A stretch of DNA of 64,000 nucleotides from assembly GCF_036965045.1 (NCBI RefSeq), contig NZ_JBALOV010000028.1, positions 1 through 64,000 on the forward strand. Direction: 5' to 3'. How positions within the stretch are numbered: the stretch's first letter is position 1; each line of letters opens with the position of its first letter. This document shows positions 34,904-43,657 of this stretch, piece by piece. The notes beneath the pieces were generated by a model. It had not been told where the DNA came from, did no database searches, and saw only the letters and a list, made by a program, of their open reading frames with translations. Source of the DNA: Ferdinandcohnia sp036965045 (GTDB lineage Bacteria; Bacillota; Bacilli; Bacillales; Bacillaceae_L). A program made the position numbers and the translations under genes.

Positions 34904-35850
34904 TCCTCATCAACTGGATATGGATCAGGCTCTATATTATGTATCTTTTGAATCGTTGTATCATTATAGACAGGATAATAGTGTAATGATGGTTCTTGTC
35001 TGGTCATAAGTTTATGATTAAAATTCTTCGGCTTACTAGCATGTATTAATGGTAAATCCTCATTTTCCAAACAAAATCTATCCTTAACCCTAAGATTAAT
35101 TAATTTATCCAATCTCCTCTGAATCACATCGACATCTTTCACATTTAGATTCTCTGCAATTTTGCTTGTAGTTTGAGCAATTCCTTTACTTTCTTTATCC
35201 GAAGAGTCGTAACACTGAACAAGATACAAATACAACGCAAATTCATGTTCATCTAATATTCCATTAATAAATAAATCTAAATCATATATCGATACCATGA
35301 AGTATTTATGGGCTTTCAATTCCACTTCTTTTGTTTCTGGATTAGTAACTTCTTTCAATTCACAGTCAAAAGGAGTGTACCAACGATAAGTTTTTACCTT
35401 CCTATTTCGTTCAAATCCTCTATCCTTATGTTTTTTTACTAACTGAAAACGCATAGGCTCTTTTAATAATTCGTTTTTCCCATCCTTCATTAAACGATTA
35501 TTCATAAGTAAATTAATTTCCTGTAACTCCTCAAGTCTTTCTTTTATTCGCTTTACGGACATTCCCATAAATGCTGCAATTTCGTCTACATAGCACCAAA
35601 ATTCCATTTTGTCTAAGAACTTCAAACCGATATAAAGAGCAAGATTTCTAGAATCAAATTTAACCTTCCTTACTTCATCTGTTTCAATATAATTTCCTTT
35701 TTCATCGGTTGTTTTTACTTTGTATTCGAAATATCCCCTTTGGTACAAATCCATAATTTTATTATTTATCATTACGTATTTAATCCCCTGCGATTCAAAC
35801 AAACTTCTAATTTCTTCCTGACTTCTTAATTGTCTTTTTACTCTTGGCAT
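34792..35850 (-). CDS. Putative replication initiator (winged helix)
   Basis: 352 residues, ATG after AAGGAG. Two winged-helix-like regions are visible (near residues 85-125, VDEIAAFMGMSVKRIKERLE, and 215-260, TTSKIAENLNVKDVDVIQRR), as in plasmid and phage initiators. The C-terminal 30 residues are encoded by the iteron array, giving a seven-residue Asp/Lys repeat. An initiator gene containing its own origin is the lambda O arrangement. Specific family not recognised. Confidence 0.7.
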   Translation of the reverse strand: MPRVKRQLRSQEEIRSLFESQGIKYVMINNKIMDLYQRGYFEYKVKTTDEKGNYIETDEVRKVKFDSRNLALYIGLKFLDKMEFWCYVDEIAAFMGMSVKRIKERLEELQEINLLMNNRLMKDGKNELLKEPMRFQLVKKHKDRGFERNRKVKTYRWYTPFDCELKEVTNPETKEVELKAHKYFMVSIYDLDLFINGILDEHEFALYLYLVQCYDSSDKESKGIAQTTSKIAENLNVKDVDVIQRRLDKLINLRVKDRFCLENEDLPLIHASKPKNFNHKLMTRQEPSLHYYPVYNDTTIQKIHNIEPDPYPVDEENKEDTNPNKLDIDLKVDSDLDNMDTHSNKMDANLLF

Positions 35851-35895
35851 TTTAATCTCCTTTGTATATGTGTTTATTTTGCTTACTAATCTGTA

Positions 35896-36057
35896 TTAAC
35901 CTTTCAGTACATTCTGTAATGCTTCAGTACGTTCGTATAGCCAATACTTCTTATTGCTTAATGAAATAGAACAAGTGATTAACTCAAATCCAAGTTCCTG
36001 TAATTTTCTATGTAATGCAACGTCATAACAAAAGAACAGTTTGTTTTTAATACTCAT
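35896..36057 (-). CDS. 53-residue hypothetical protein
   Basis: ATG after GAGGTAAAACA; MSIKNKLFFCYDVALHRKLQ and on. Small, compact, alpha/beta. Upstream of the Rep-like gene in the same direction. Function unknown. Confidence 0.6.
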   Translation of the reverse strand: MSIKNKLFFCYDVALHRKLQELGFELITCSISLSNKKYWLYERTEALQNVLKG

Positions 36058-36078
36058 TGTTTTACCTCTTTTCATTAT

Positions 36079-36285
36079 TTATTTCCTTCTATAAGTAAAA
36101 CTTGGATACTCTAAGTCGAGATTTAGGCAATCTAGAAGTCTGTAATACTTCGACTTTGAAATTTCCGTTCAGCCATTAAGGAAACCGCTAAGACCACTGT
36201 ATGAAAGTCCTACGGCTTCAAAGATATGTTTTTGATTAAAGCCTTTATGTATGATAATCTGTTTTAGTTGCTTTCCAGTTGGCAT
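36079..36285 (-). pseudogene. Small HTH protein gene with in-frame TGA
   Basis: The frame from ATG 36285 encodes MPTGKQLKQIIIHKGFNQKH then an HTH-like part to LSGFLNG. There it meets TGA (36169-36171) and continues coherently (TEISKSKYYRLLDCLNLDLE) to a stop at 36079. The HTH spans the stop, so either the gene is broken or TGA is read through. Full length would be 68 residues. Confidence 0.6.
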
Positions 36286-36304
36286 ATTGTTTCACCTATA
36301 AGTT

Positions 36305-36409
36305 TCAATTTTCTTGTAAAGTATCTATATTTATAAGTTCAACTAGCTGTTGAATTTGTTCAATCAAATTATCAATCATTTCTGTGGTACTAATTTGTTT
36401 GTCTTTCAT
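36305..36409 (-). CDS. 34-residue helical peptide
   Basis: ATG after GAGGAGGTG; MKDKQISTTEMIDNLIEQIQ then QLVELINIDTLQEN, an amphipathic helix. Strong ribosome site supports translation. Confidence 0.55.
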   Translation of the reverse strand: MKDKQISTTEMIDNLIEQIQQLVELINIDTLQEN

Positions 36410-36440
36410 TAGGTTCACCTCCTCAAAATACGAATATTAT

Positions 36441-36683
36441 CTATTCCTTATAATCTAACAGGATAAAATCAAGATCACCGTAATACATATCACCGCTACC
36501 TGATTCCTGTTCCTTCTTTAATTCCTTCAGATGCGTTGCAAATTATTTAAATAAGTCGTGTTTTTGAACAAATTGAAAAATGATACTGCTCCATCCATTA
36601 CTTTCAAAACTTAGTTCCCTACTTTGTTCAAGAAGTTGATTTAATTCATCCTCATAAACTCTAACTACTTTGCGATTTTCCAA
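36441..36683 (-). pseudogene. Small gene with in-frame TAA
   Basis: TTG start after AGGAGG; 46 residues (MENRKVVRVYEDELNQLLEQ, ending VQKHDLFK) to TAA at 36543. The same frame then runs on for 33 plausible residues (THLKELKKEQESGSGDMYYG) to TAG at 36441 with no new start. Probably one gene broken by a nonsense change. Confidence 0.5.
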
Positions 36684-36759
36684 TTCATTTTCCTCCTAAG
36701 TTTTGTAGTTTAGTAGAGAGTCAGTCCATGATATGAACCAACTCTTAAATAACGGTTTA

Positions 36760-36936
36760 TTATTTATGTAATCGTGGTTGCATTTTTGCAATTCTTGCTG
36801 CTATATCAGCATATTGTTTCTGTTGTTGTTCTTTGGCTAATTCGGTTAAATCAATTTTGATGCTTTTAGCTAGTTCCTCTGGAAGTAAATTAACTTTCCC
36901 TAAATGATTCATTACTATCTCCTCAGTTGGTTTCAT
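36760..36936 (-). CDS. 58-residue hypothetical protein
   Basis: ATG after GGAGGTG; MKPTEEIVMNHLGKVNLLPE, then a charged helix with QQQKQ. No family recognised. Confidence 0.6.
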   Translation of the reverse strand: MKPTEEIVMNHLGKVNLLPEELAKSIKIDLTELAKEQQQKQYADIAARIAKMQPRLHK

Positions 36937-36970
36937 ATCCTTTCACCTCCTTTCAAGAAAAACTAATTAT

Positions 36971-37282
36971 CTATAAAACTTGCTTTATTAAAGGTTCATT
37001 TAATAGACCATCAACAAGTAACGATTTTGCATTAAACAAATTACCATTACCGATAGCAGATAAAAACCATTCACTATCCTTATTACTTAATCCATGAGCA
37101 AGACATTGACATGCATAAGTATCAACAATGAAGTAAGGGTCAAAATCGTGTTTAAGCTTAATGATGTTTTCTGCAATCAAATCTTTATTTAACTCCACTA
37201 CTTCTTCAATAAATGCATAAAATTCATTTTTCTGACTGTTCTTAGTTGCTTCAAATGTTGCTAGGTCTACTACTTTGTCCAT
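36971..37282 (-). CDS. 103-residue hypothetical protein
   Basis: ATG after GGGGGT (a longer frame starts five codons upstream). Acidic, helical, with CQCLAHGLS near residue 70. It follows the next gene closely in one early operon. Unrecognised. Confidence 0.6.
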   Translation of the reverse strand: MDKVVDLATFEATKNSQKNEFYAFIEEVVELNKDLIAENIIKLKHDFDPYFIVDTYACQCLAHGLSNKDSEWFLSAIGNGNLFNAKSLLVDGLLNEPLIKQVL

Positions 37283-37303
37283 TAGTTTTACCCCCAATAA
37301 ATT

Positions 37304-37543
37304 TTATAAGATGAACAGTTGTTTCATAGTTGCCTGAATTTCTTCTTCTGTAATTTCATACTCTTGCATGGTTTCATTGATTTCTTGATGAAATTCTAGC
37401 CAAGCTGAATCAAATTTTAATGTGTTAAGGAAATCCACATATTTGTCCTCTAAGTTGTTTGATAAAATAAATTCTGTTTGTATCATGAACTTTTTATAAA
37501 TGTTAAGTGCTTTATTATCAATTGTTATACTAGGTGCATGCAT
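37304..37543 (-). CDS. 79-residue hypothetical protein
   Basis: ATG after GGAGG; MHAPSITIDNKALNIYKKFM and a helical acidic C-terminus. Between the excisionase-like gene and the 103-residue gene, in the same orientation. Confidence 0.6.
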   Translation of the reverse strand: MHAPSITIDNKALNIYKKFMIQTEFILSNNLEDKYVDFLNTLKFDSAWLEFHQEINETMQEYEITEEEIQATMKQLFIL

Positions 37544-37598
37544 TTGACTGCCTCCTAAAATTAGTTATGTAAGATATGTAAATTGAAAAATTTATGTA

Positions 37599-37781
37599 TT
37601 ACTGATTTCCGTTTAACCATGCAAGAAAAACATCCCTACCGACTTTAATTCGTCTCCCAATTCGTACCACATGAAATGCCTCAGAGTTTACAAGTTCATA
37701 AGCTTGCCGTCTCCCTATTGAAAGATACTCCTGAATATCCTCAACATCTAGAACTGGTTTATTTAAGATTTGATTTGACAT
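37599..37781 (-). CDS. Excisionase-family DNA-binding protein
   Basis: 60 residues, ATG after GAGGAGGTG. The winged helix-turn-helix (LDVEDIQEYLSIGRRQAYEL followed by VVRIGRRIKVGRDVFLAWL) is the classic Xis/MerR-like fold. It would direct excision by the integrase or act as an early regulator. Four operator-like repeats lie directly upstream, so the repressor probably controls it. Confidence 0.85.
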   Translation of the reverse strand: MSNQILNKPVLDVEDIQEYLSIGRRQAYELVNSEAFHVVRIGRRIKVGRDVFLAWLNGNQ

Positions 37782-37807
37782 TATTTCACCTCCTCTCACG
37801 TTCTTAC

Positions 37808-37868
37808 TTAATTTTATTTTACATTTATAACATTTGGACAAATATATTTAATTTTATTTTACACTTAT
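37808..37868. promoter_or_regulatory. Operator-like repeat pair 1
   Basis: TTAATTTTATTTTACATTTAT at 37808-37828 and the same with one change (ACACTTAT) at 37848-37868, 40 bp apart, just upstream of the excisionase-like gene. Confidence 0.7.
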
Positions 37869-37921
37869 TAAATATTAATAATAACCATTAGCAACCTCAG
37901 GAGATTACGGGTAACTTGAAT

Positions 37922-37987
37922 ATAATTTTATTTTACATTTATAGATTCAAGTTGTCAATGTTTTATTTAATTTTATTTTACATTTAT
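37922..37987. promoter_or_regulatory. Operator-like repeat pair 2
   Basis: ATAATTTTATTTTACATTTAT at 37922-37942 and TTAATTTTATTTTACATTTAT at 37967-37987, 45 bp apart, directly downstream of the MrpR-like gene. Confidence 0.7.
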
Positions 37988-38002
37988 TAAAACAATGACA
38001 GC

Positions 38003-38983
38003 TCATTTGCTGCCATATAATAACTCTATATTTTCTTCATTTATAAATTGCCGTAATACACTATAGGAATATATTTCATAACCATTAACTTTTGTCTTAT
38101 TTACACTAAAGCGTTCGGCAATAATCTTCAAATCTTCATTAGTAAGTTTTTTATTATTAACATAAAAATCATAAGCCATTTTCAGCATACCTGATCTTTG
38201 AATACTTTTGGCAGTAAGATTTTCATAACCAAAATATTCACTTATAAATGATAGTCTCCTATATATAAGATGGACATTTGCTCTTTCCTCATTAGTTGTT
38301 CGAGTTTTATTTGTTCTTAGAAGGAAATTATTTTGTACTAATAACGAATAGGCTCTACGTTCAATTTCAGCCTCACCATTTCTATTGTAATATTTTTCTT
38401 CAGTAAATGCCCTTCTAATAAAAGATATACATCTATCACTAACCGTAAGTTGTCTATTTCCTTTTTTATCATCTGTCAAACTTAGAATATTGTTGTCAAA
38501 GTTAACATCTTCATATTTTATATTTAAAATTTCACTTAATCTTTGTCCACTTATTCCTTCAAACAATAGACGAAGTATAATTTTATCTTGAAAATTAACA
38601 AGTTTATCTTCCATTCCAATGATTTCCGATTCAGAAAAATAAAGTTTCTTTGACTGATCTACATATTGATCAAACCAGTCATTCCTTATTTCTTTTAATG
38701 GATTTTCACCTGTGTGAATCCCTTTTTTTATTGACCATAGTATGTAAGATGATATTTTGCTGGCATTACTTCTGGCTACATTTACATTCAAGGGATCAGT
38801 GTACTTTATTACATTTCCAATTTCATTCAAATTGAACTCACATAAATCTTTTGCCAATGCTTCTTCCATCGGCTTGCTAATTTTAAATATATAAGAGTAC
38901 ACATTTTGAGATTCTATATTATCCGAGAACTCATTTAAAAAGTCATTCTTAATTTCATAATTGTATATATTTTTATTCGACAT
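38003..38983 (-). CDS. MrpR-like repressor with tyrosine recombinase fold
   Basis: 326 residues. The body looks like a tyrosine integrase: LLFEGISGQRLSEILNIKYE matches the box I Arg region. Box II, normally HxxR, reads SIQRSGM, so the His is lost, and no C-terminal catalytic Tyr box is evident. This pattern fits SPbeta MrpR, an integrase-fold protein that serves as lysogeny repressor. The gene is flanked by six AT-rich repeats and is divergent from the true integrase. Likely the master repressor; a degenerate recombinase is the alternative. Confidence 0.65.
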   Translation of the reverse strand: MSNKNIYNYEIKNDFLNEFSDNIESQNVYSYIFKISKPMEEALAKDLCEFNLNEIGNVIKYTDPLNVNVARSNASKISSYILWSIKKGIHTGENPLKEIRNDWFDQYVDQSKKLYFSESEIIGMEDKLVNFQDKIILRLLFEGISGQRLSEILNIKYEDVNFDNNILSLTDDKKGNRQLTVSDRCISFIRRAFTEEKYYNRNGEAEIERRAYSLLVQNNFLLRTNKTRTTNEERANVHLIYRRLSFISEYFGYENLTAKSIQRSGMLKMAYDFYVNNKKLTNEDLKIIAERFSVNKTKVNGYEIYSYSVLRQFINEENIELLYGSK

Positions 38984-39004
38984 AATAAGACTGTTCCTCT
39001 TTAC

Positions 39005-39056
39005 TTAATTTTATTTTACATTTATACTTGTGAATATAATTTTATTTTATATTTAA
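39005..39056. promoter_or_regulatory. Operator-like repeat pair 3
   Basis: TTAATTTTATTTTACATTTAT at 39005-39025 and a diverged copy (ATAATTTTATTTTATATTTAA) at 39036-39056, 31 bp apart, in the divergent promoter region of repressor and integrase. Confidence 0.7.
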
Positions 39057-39098
39057 ATAATAACAAATCTAACTTAAATTGAAAAGGAGATATTTAAG

Positions 39099-40208
39099 AT
39101 GCCGATTTATCCGTACATGAAAAATGGAAAGGAACACTGGTATTATGCGTTTGAAGTTAAAGACAGCAACGGCAAGCGTAAAACAATTAAAAAACGTGGT
39201 TTTGACGGTAAAACAAAAGCTAGGAATGCAGAAGCTGAAGCACGTGTAGCATGGGAAAAAGGAACTTATATCGATCCTTCAAAGATGCTTTATTCAGAAT
39301 ATGTTACAAATTGGTTAGCAAATAAACAGGACGTATCCCCTGAAACAAGAGAAACAAATGAAGGTCATTTAAGGAATCATATTATTCCTGTTTTGGGACA
39401 TATTCCTTTGCAGAAAATAAACGTACAGCATTTAGAGGAATTTATTAAAAAATTAAACGAAAAAAGTATTGCTGCCGGAACAGTAAAGAAAATATTTAAC
39501 CTAGTACAAACATCATTCAAATCAGCAGAGAGAAAAGAGTTAATTTTAAAAAATCCTTTTAATTTACTTGGTAAAGAAGATAAACCAAAAGTTACAAGGA
39601 GAAAGTTTGATTATTGGACTACAGAAGAAGTGAAACAGTTTTTTAGTGTATTAGAGCATAGACAAAAAATCATGTTTGTATTGGCTATTTATACAGGTAT
39701 GCGTAGAGGTGAAATTTTAGGACTTAGATGGAAAGACATAGACTTTAATAATAATCAACTAAGGATTACTCAAACACTGAAACCTCGAAATCGTATTAAG
39801 GAAGATGGTGGAAAGACAGAGAATGCAAGTAGATCAATTACCGTTTCCCCTTTTGTCATGTCTGAATTAAAAAAACACCGTCCTCTTATTGCAAAAGAAA
39901 AGTTAAAAGCAGAAAAATACCATGATAATGATTTAGTCGTATGCCAGGAAAACGGAAAACCTGTGTCACTAGGAAATTTCACTAAGTTCTGGAATAGAAT
40001 TATTGAAAAAACCGGTATGAGAAGAATCAAATTCCACGACCTACGTCATACGTGTGCAAGTTTACTGCTCAGTGCAGGTGTCCACCCCAAAGTAGTACAA
40101 GAATTGCTCGGACATGCTTCAATCAAGATTACATTAGATAATTATTCACATATGATGCCAAATATGCAAGAAGATGCTGTAAAAGCATTGGACAAGCTTC
40201 TTAACTAA
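39099..40208 (+). CDS. int: Tyrosine integrase
   Basis: 369 residues, ATG after AAGGAG. N-terminal arm-binding domain (MPIYPYMKNGKEHWYYAFEV), SAM-like core-binding domain (about 65-150), then the catalytic domain: Arg in TGMRRGEILGL, HDLRHTCA, and LGHASIKITLDNYSHM with the nucleophilic Tyr. It would join attP to attB. It marks the right end of the element, and terminator and att-like repeats follow. Confidence 0.95.
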   Translation: MPIYPYMKNGKEHWYYAFEVKDSNGKRKTIKKRGFDGKTKARNAEAEARVAWEKGTYIDPSKMLYSEYVTNWLANKQDVSPETRETNEGHLRNHIIPVLGHIPLQKINVQHLEEFIKKLNEKSIAAGTVKKIFNLVQTSFKSAERKELILKNPFNLLGKEDKPKVTRRKFDYWTTEEVKQFFSVLEHRQKIMFVLAIYTGMRRGEILGLRWKDIDFNNNQLRITQTLKPRNRIKEDGGKTENASRSITVSPFVMSELKKHRPLIAKEKLKAEKYHDNDLVVCQENGKPVSLGNFTKFWNRIIEKTGMRRIKFHDLRHTCASLLLSAGVHPKVVQELLGHASIKITLDNYSHMMPNMQEDAVKALDKLLN

Positions 40209-40210
40209 TG

Positions 40211-40238
40211 CCCTTCTATATCCTTGAAGGGCTTTTAT
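40211..40238 (+). terminator. Integrase terminator
   Basis: CCCTTC and GAAGGG arms followed by CTTTTATTT. Confidence 0.8.
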
Positions 40239-40245
40239 TTATTTC

Positions 40246-40324
40246 AAATTTCCTACCAAATTTCCTACCAAAATTAAATTAGGTGTCACAAACCCTTGAT
40301 AACAAAGGAATTATAACACCTAAT
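40246..40324. other. Candidate right attachment site region
   Basis: AAATTTCCTACCA occurs twice in tandem (40246-40258 and 40258-40270), as integrase arm-type sites do. Next, ATTAGGTGT (40278) and ACACCTAAT (40316) form a perfect inverted pair around CCTTGATAACAAAGG. The host-like genes begin at 40471. The left end is outside the window, so the exact core cannot be checked. The remainder to 40470 is AT-rich with no gene. Confidence 0.5.
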
Positions 40325-40470
40325 TCGGTAAGGAATTTCACCTAACCCCGAAGGAAAATATTTTATTCTTTTAGCGATGTAAAACAGTATAACATAAAGT
40401 ACTCTTATTTTGTCGAATTTAATACTTTATGATACAAAATATGTATAAGAGACTCATATAAGATCCTTAT

Positions 40471-40557
40471 TTAAACAATAAACAGCCAATAAATGACTCC
40501 CCACACAATCGAAATGAAGAGCAGAACAAAAAATACCGTCCATCTTCCTTTACCCAT
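40471..40557 (-). CDS. 28-residue membrane peptide
   Basis: ATG after GAGGTG; MGKGRWTVFFVLLFISIVWG, one membrane helix of Bacillus-type small proteins. Likely host-encoded, between the element and ppiB. Confidence 0.55.
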   Translation of the reverse strand: MGKGRWTVFFVLLFISIVWGVIYWLFIV

Positions 40558-40593
40558 ATCATTCACCTCAAGAATCATTATAGGACAAAGAAA

Positions 40594-40624
40594 AAGACAC
40601 AACAAGAATGATTTGTTGTGTCTT
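40594..40624. terminator. Terminator after ppiB
   Basis: AAGACACAACAA and TTGTTGTGTCTT arms, T-rich on either side, so it can act in both directions. Confidence 0.85.
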
Positions 40625-40629
40625 CTTTC

Positions 40630-41064
40630 TTATTCTTCCCAAACTTTTACTTCTTTCATTACATCGCCCTGTTTAATGCGGTATACAGAATCCAATCCTT
40701 CAGTTACTTGACCAAATACAGTGTGCACCCCGTCTAAATGAGGCTGTGACTCATGCACAATAAAGAATTGGCTTCCACCGGTGTCTTTTCCAGCGTGTGC
40801 CATTGATAATGCACCTGGCACATGCTTATGTGGATTTCCTTCTGTTTCACACTTTATTGTATAACCAGGACCGCCTGTTCCATTTCCACGAGGGCATCCT
40901 CCTTGGGCAACAAATCCGGGAATGACACGGTGAAATGTTAGTCCGTTATAAAACCCTTCATTTGCAAGCTTTTCAAAGTTTTCGACAGTTCCAGGTGCTT
41001 CATTTGGATATAATTCGATTCCGATTTTTTCTCCATTTTCAAATTCGATGCTAGCTTTTTTCAT
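40630..41064 (-). CDS. ppiB: Peptidyl-prolyl cis-trans isomerase (cyclophilin)
   Basis: 144 residues, the usual size of Bacillus PpiB. Cyclophilin motifs FHRVIPGFVAQGG and GSQFFI hold the catalytic Arg and substrate pocket. It speeds proline isomerisation in folding proteins of the cytoplasm. Divergent from ypuA, as in B. subtilis. Confidence 0.95.
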   Translation of the reverse strand: MKKASIEFENGEKIGIELYPNEAPGTVENFEKLANEGFYNGLTFHRVIPGFVAQGGCPRGNGTGGPGYTIKCETEGNPHKHVPGALSMAHAGKDTGGSQFFIVHESQPHLDGVHTVFGQVTEGLDSVYRIKQGDVMKEVKVWEE

Positions 41065-41259
41065 TTGAAACCTCCACTTATTTTCTTTCGTCCATATGTA
41101 TTGAACGAGTTCATTTTACTATAAATGGTTGTAATAATCCAATCTGAAAGGTGGTGTTTTTTCTCAATCATGGTCATAAAGGAATTTTTAGTACAGAATA
41201 TTATATAATATGGACGATGGTATTCCTTGTTTTTTGAAAAATCAAAGGAGGAAACTAGT

Positions 41260-42129
41260 TTGAGATATAAACGAATACTCTCATTTTTACTGATGTTTTC
41301 ACTCGTTTTTCCAACACTTAGCTTCGCAGACGCTGCACCTGGAGATGTGATTATTACACTCGGGGAAGACTTAACTCCAGCTCAAAAAGAAGCCATTTTA
41401 AATGAAATGAATGCACCAGAGAATCCGCAAATTGTTGTTGTCACCAACGCAGAAGAACATCAGTACCTTGGTAACTATATACCAAAGGCCAGAATCGGGA
41501 ACAAAGCCCTTTCTTCAACATCGATTACGATTGGGGAAGAAGGTACTGGCCTAGATGTAACAATTTCAAAGCATATCACTTTAATTACAGAGGAAATCTA
41601 TGCAAATGCATTAATTACAGCTGGTGTGAAGGATGCTAAAATCTATGTCACTGGACCTTTTGCTGTTTCTGGAACTGCAGCATTAACTGGAATTATTAAA
41701 GCCTACGAGGTTTCTTCAGACAAAGTAATTCCTGAGGATGTGAAGCAGGCTGCTAATGAAGAAATGGTCGAAACGACAAAATTAAGTGAGAAAATAGGTG
41801 CTGAAGATGCTGCTGCCTTAATGGCAAAAATCAAGGATGAAATAGCTAAAAACGCCCCGAAGAATGATGAAGAACTAAGAATCATTATTGTAAATGCAGC
41901 GAATGACTTAGGCATTACGTTAACAGATGCAGATATTGAGCGACTAATGGACCTATTTAATAAACTAATGGAACTAAATATCGATTGGAATCAGGTTGGA
42001 GATCAATTAAATTTGGCAAAAGAGAAATTTACAAACTTTCTTGAATCTGAAGAAGGGCAAAGTTTTTTAGATAAGATTAAAGAATTTTTTATTAGCCTAA
42101 TAGATGCAATCAAAAATCTTTTTAAATAA
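41260..42129 (+). CDS. ypuA: Exported DUF1002 protein (YpuA)
   Basis: 289 residues from the TTG after AAAGGAGG. It has a signal peptide (RYKRILSFLLMFSLVFPTLS, cut near FADA), then an exported domain and a helical acidic C-terminal half. The length and the place next to ppiB and lysA match B. subtilis YpuA. Function unclear. Confidence 0.85.
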   Translation: MRYKRILSFLLMFSLVFPTLSFADAAPGDVIITLGEDLTPAQKEAILNEMNAPENPQIVVVTNAEEHQYLGNYIPKARIGNKALSSTSITIGEEGTGLDVTISKHITLITEEIYANALITAGVKDAKIYVTGPFAVSGTAALTGIIKAYEVSSDKVIPEDVKQAANEEMVETTKLSEKIGAEDAAALMAKIKDEIAKNAPKNDEELRIIIVNAANDLGITLTDADIERLMDLFNKLMELNIDWNQVGDQLNLAKEKFTNFLESEEGQSFLDKIKEFFISLIDAIKNLFK

Positions 42130-42138
42130 TGATTATTA

Positions 42139-42172
42139 AGAAAACCCACGAATTTTCGTGGGTTTCTTTTGT
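42139..42172. terminator. Shared terminator of ypuA and lysA
   Basis: AAACCCACGAA and TTCGTGGGTTT arms with T runs at both ends, between convergent genes. Confidence 0.9.
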
Positions 42173-42176
42173 TGGA

Positions 42177-43496
42177 CTATTCTACTACTTTTGATTTTAA
42201 AGGAATGTCTAATCTTACAAGGTCCTCGTAGCTTTCACGTTGAACCACAAGTTGCGCCTCTCCATTCTCTACAAATACAACTGCAGGTCTTGGAATCCGG
42301 TTGTAATTGTTGGCCATAGCGTATCCGTATGCACCAGTGCAGAATACAGCTAACATATCATCAGCGTTTGCTTTTGGTAATGGTAAGTCCCAAATAAGCA
42401 TATCTCCAGATTCACAGCATTTACCGGCAATTGAAACTGTTTCTTCAACAGGGTCCTCAACGCGATTTGCCAAAACCGCCTCATATTTTGCCTGATAAAG
42501 AGCCGGTCTAATATTATCTGTCATGCCCCCATCAATGGCTAGATATTGACGAATATTAGGTACTTCTTTACGAGACCCTACAGAATAAATTGTTGTTCCA
42601 GCATCCCCAACAATTGATCGCCCCGGTTCAATCCAGATTTCAGGAATTTCAATTGAAAGCTCATCCGCATACTTTTTTACTTCCCCGATAATCGCTTCAA
42701 CATACTCTGATACTGGAAGTGGTTTATCTTCTTCTGTGTAACGGATCCCAAACCCACCGCCAAGATTTAACACTTTAGGTGCAAATTCGAAGCGGTCTTT
42801 CCAATCTTTGAGTTTTGTAAACATTTTACCTGCAGCGACCAAAAATCCAGTCGTTTCGAAAATTTGCGAACCAATATGAGAATGAATCCCTAATAACTCT
42901 AAGTATTCTGAATGAATTGCCTGCTCGACTGCTTGGTCTGCTTGTCCGTTTCCAAGTCCAAATCCAAATTTAGAATCCTCTTGCCCAGTCGTAATATAAT
43001 CATGAGTATGTGCTTCAACTCCTGGGGTTACACGCAATAAAATCTTCATCGATGCTTTATTTTCGATACAAACCTGCTCCAACAAAGACAGTTCATAAAA
43101 ATTATCTACAACAATACAGCCAATCTTATTTTTAACCGCCATGTCTAGTTCTTCATAGCTTTTATTATTACCATGGAAGTGAATTCGCTCCACCGGAAAA
43201 CCCGCTTGTAGGGCAGTAAATAATTCCCCTCCTGAAACGACATCTAGGGATAATCCTTCCTCATGAGCCAACTGAACCATTGCGATTGTTGAAAAGGCTT
43301 TACTTGCATATGCTACCTGTGCAGGAATATTTAATCGTTTAAATGTTTCACGAAAGCTTCTAGCACGTTCTCTTATAAGTGCAACATCATATACATATAA
43401 GGGTGTACCATATTGTTTTGCTAATTCTACAGTATCTACACCACCAATTTCTAAGTGGTTTTTTTCATTTACTTTGCTTGTTCCATGTAAAAACAT
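42177..43496 (-). CDS. lysA: Diaminopimelate decarboxylase
   Basis: 439 residues, full length. Converts meso-diaminopimelate to lysine, the last step of the pathway. Pyridoxal phosphate Lys in VAYASKAFS; GGGFGIRY phosphate loop; HSHIGSQ and CESGDM at the active site of the dimer. The position after the spoVA operon is conserved in Bacillus. Confidence 0.97.
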   Translation of the reverse strand: MFLHGTSKVNEKNHLEIGGVDTVELAKQYGTPLYVYDVALIRERARSFRETFKRLNIPAQVAYASKAFSTIAMVQLAHEEGLSLDVVSGGELFTALQAGFPVERIHFHGNNKSYEELDMAVKNKIGCIVVDNFYELSLLEQVCIENKASMKILLRVTPGVEAHTHDYITTGQEDSKFGFGLGNGQADQAVEQAIHSEYLELLGIHSHIGSQIFETTGFLVAAGKMFTKLKDWKDRFEFAPKVLNLGGGFGIRYTEEDKPLPVSEYVEAIIGEVKKYADELSIEIPEIWIEPGRSIVGDAGTTIYSVGSRKEVPNIRQYLAIDGGMTDNIRPALYQAKYEAVLANRVEDPVEETVSIAGKCCESGDMLIWDLPLPKANADDMLAVFCTGAYGYAMANNYNRIPRPAVVFVENGEAQLVVQRESYEDLVRLDIPLKSKVVE

Positions 43497-43560
43497 TCAA
43501 TTCCCCTCATTCCTTCATAGATAATCATCCAGACCTTCGGCATTTTTCGCCTTTTCAAAA

Positions 43561-43597
43561 AAAAAGACAGCTAATCACTTGTAGTCATCAGCTGTCA
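43561..43597 (-). terminator. Terminator of the spoVA operon
   Basis: GACAGCTgAT and ATtAGCTGTC arms followed on the minus strand by a long T run. Confidence 0.8.
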
Positions 43598-43657
43598 TTT
43601 ACATCTTTAACGCTGTGCTATGAAAAATAGATTAACACAACGTTTTATATGGTGCAA

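Noticed and set aside
1..40208. Complete integrative conjugative element
   Set aside because: Terminase, portal, capsid and tail genes are complete and in phage order, and no relaxase was found. The ATPase module is an addition to a phage.
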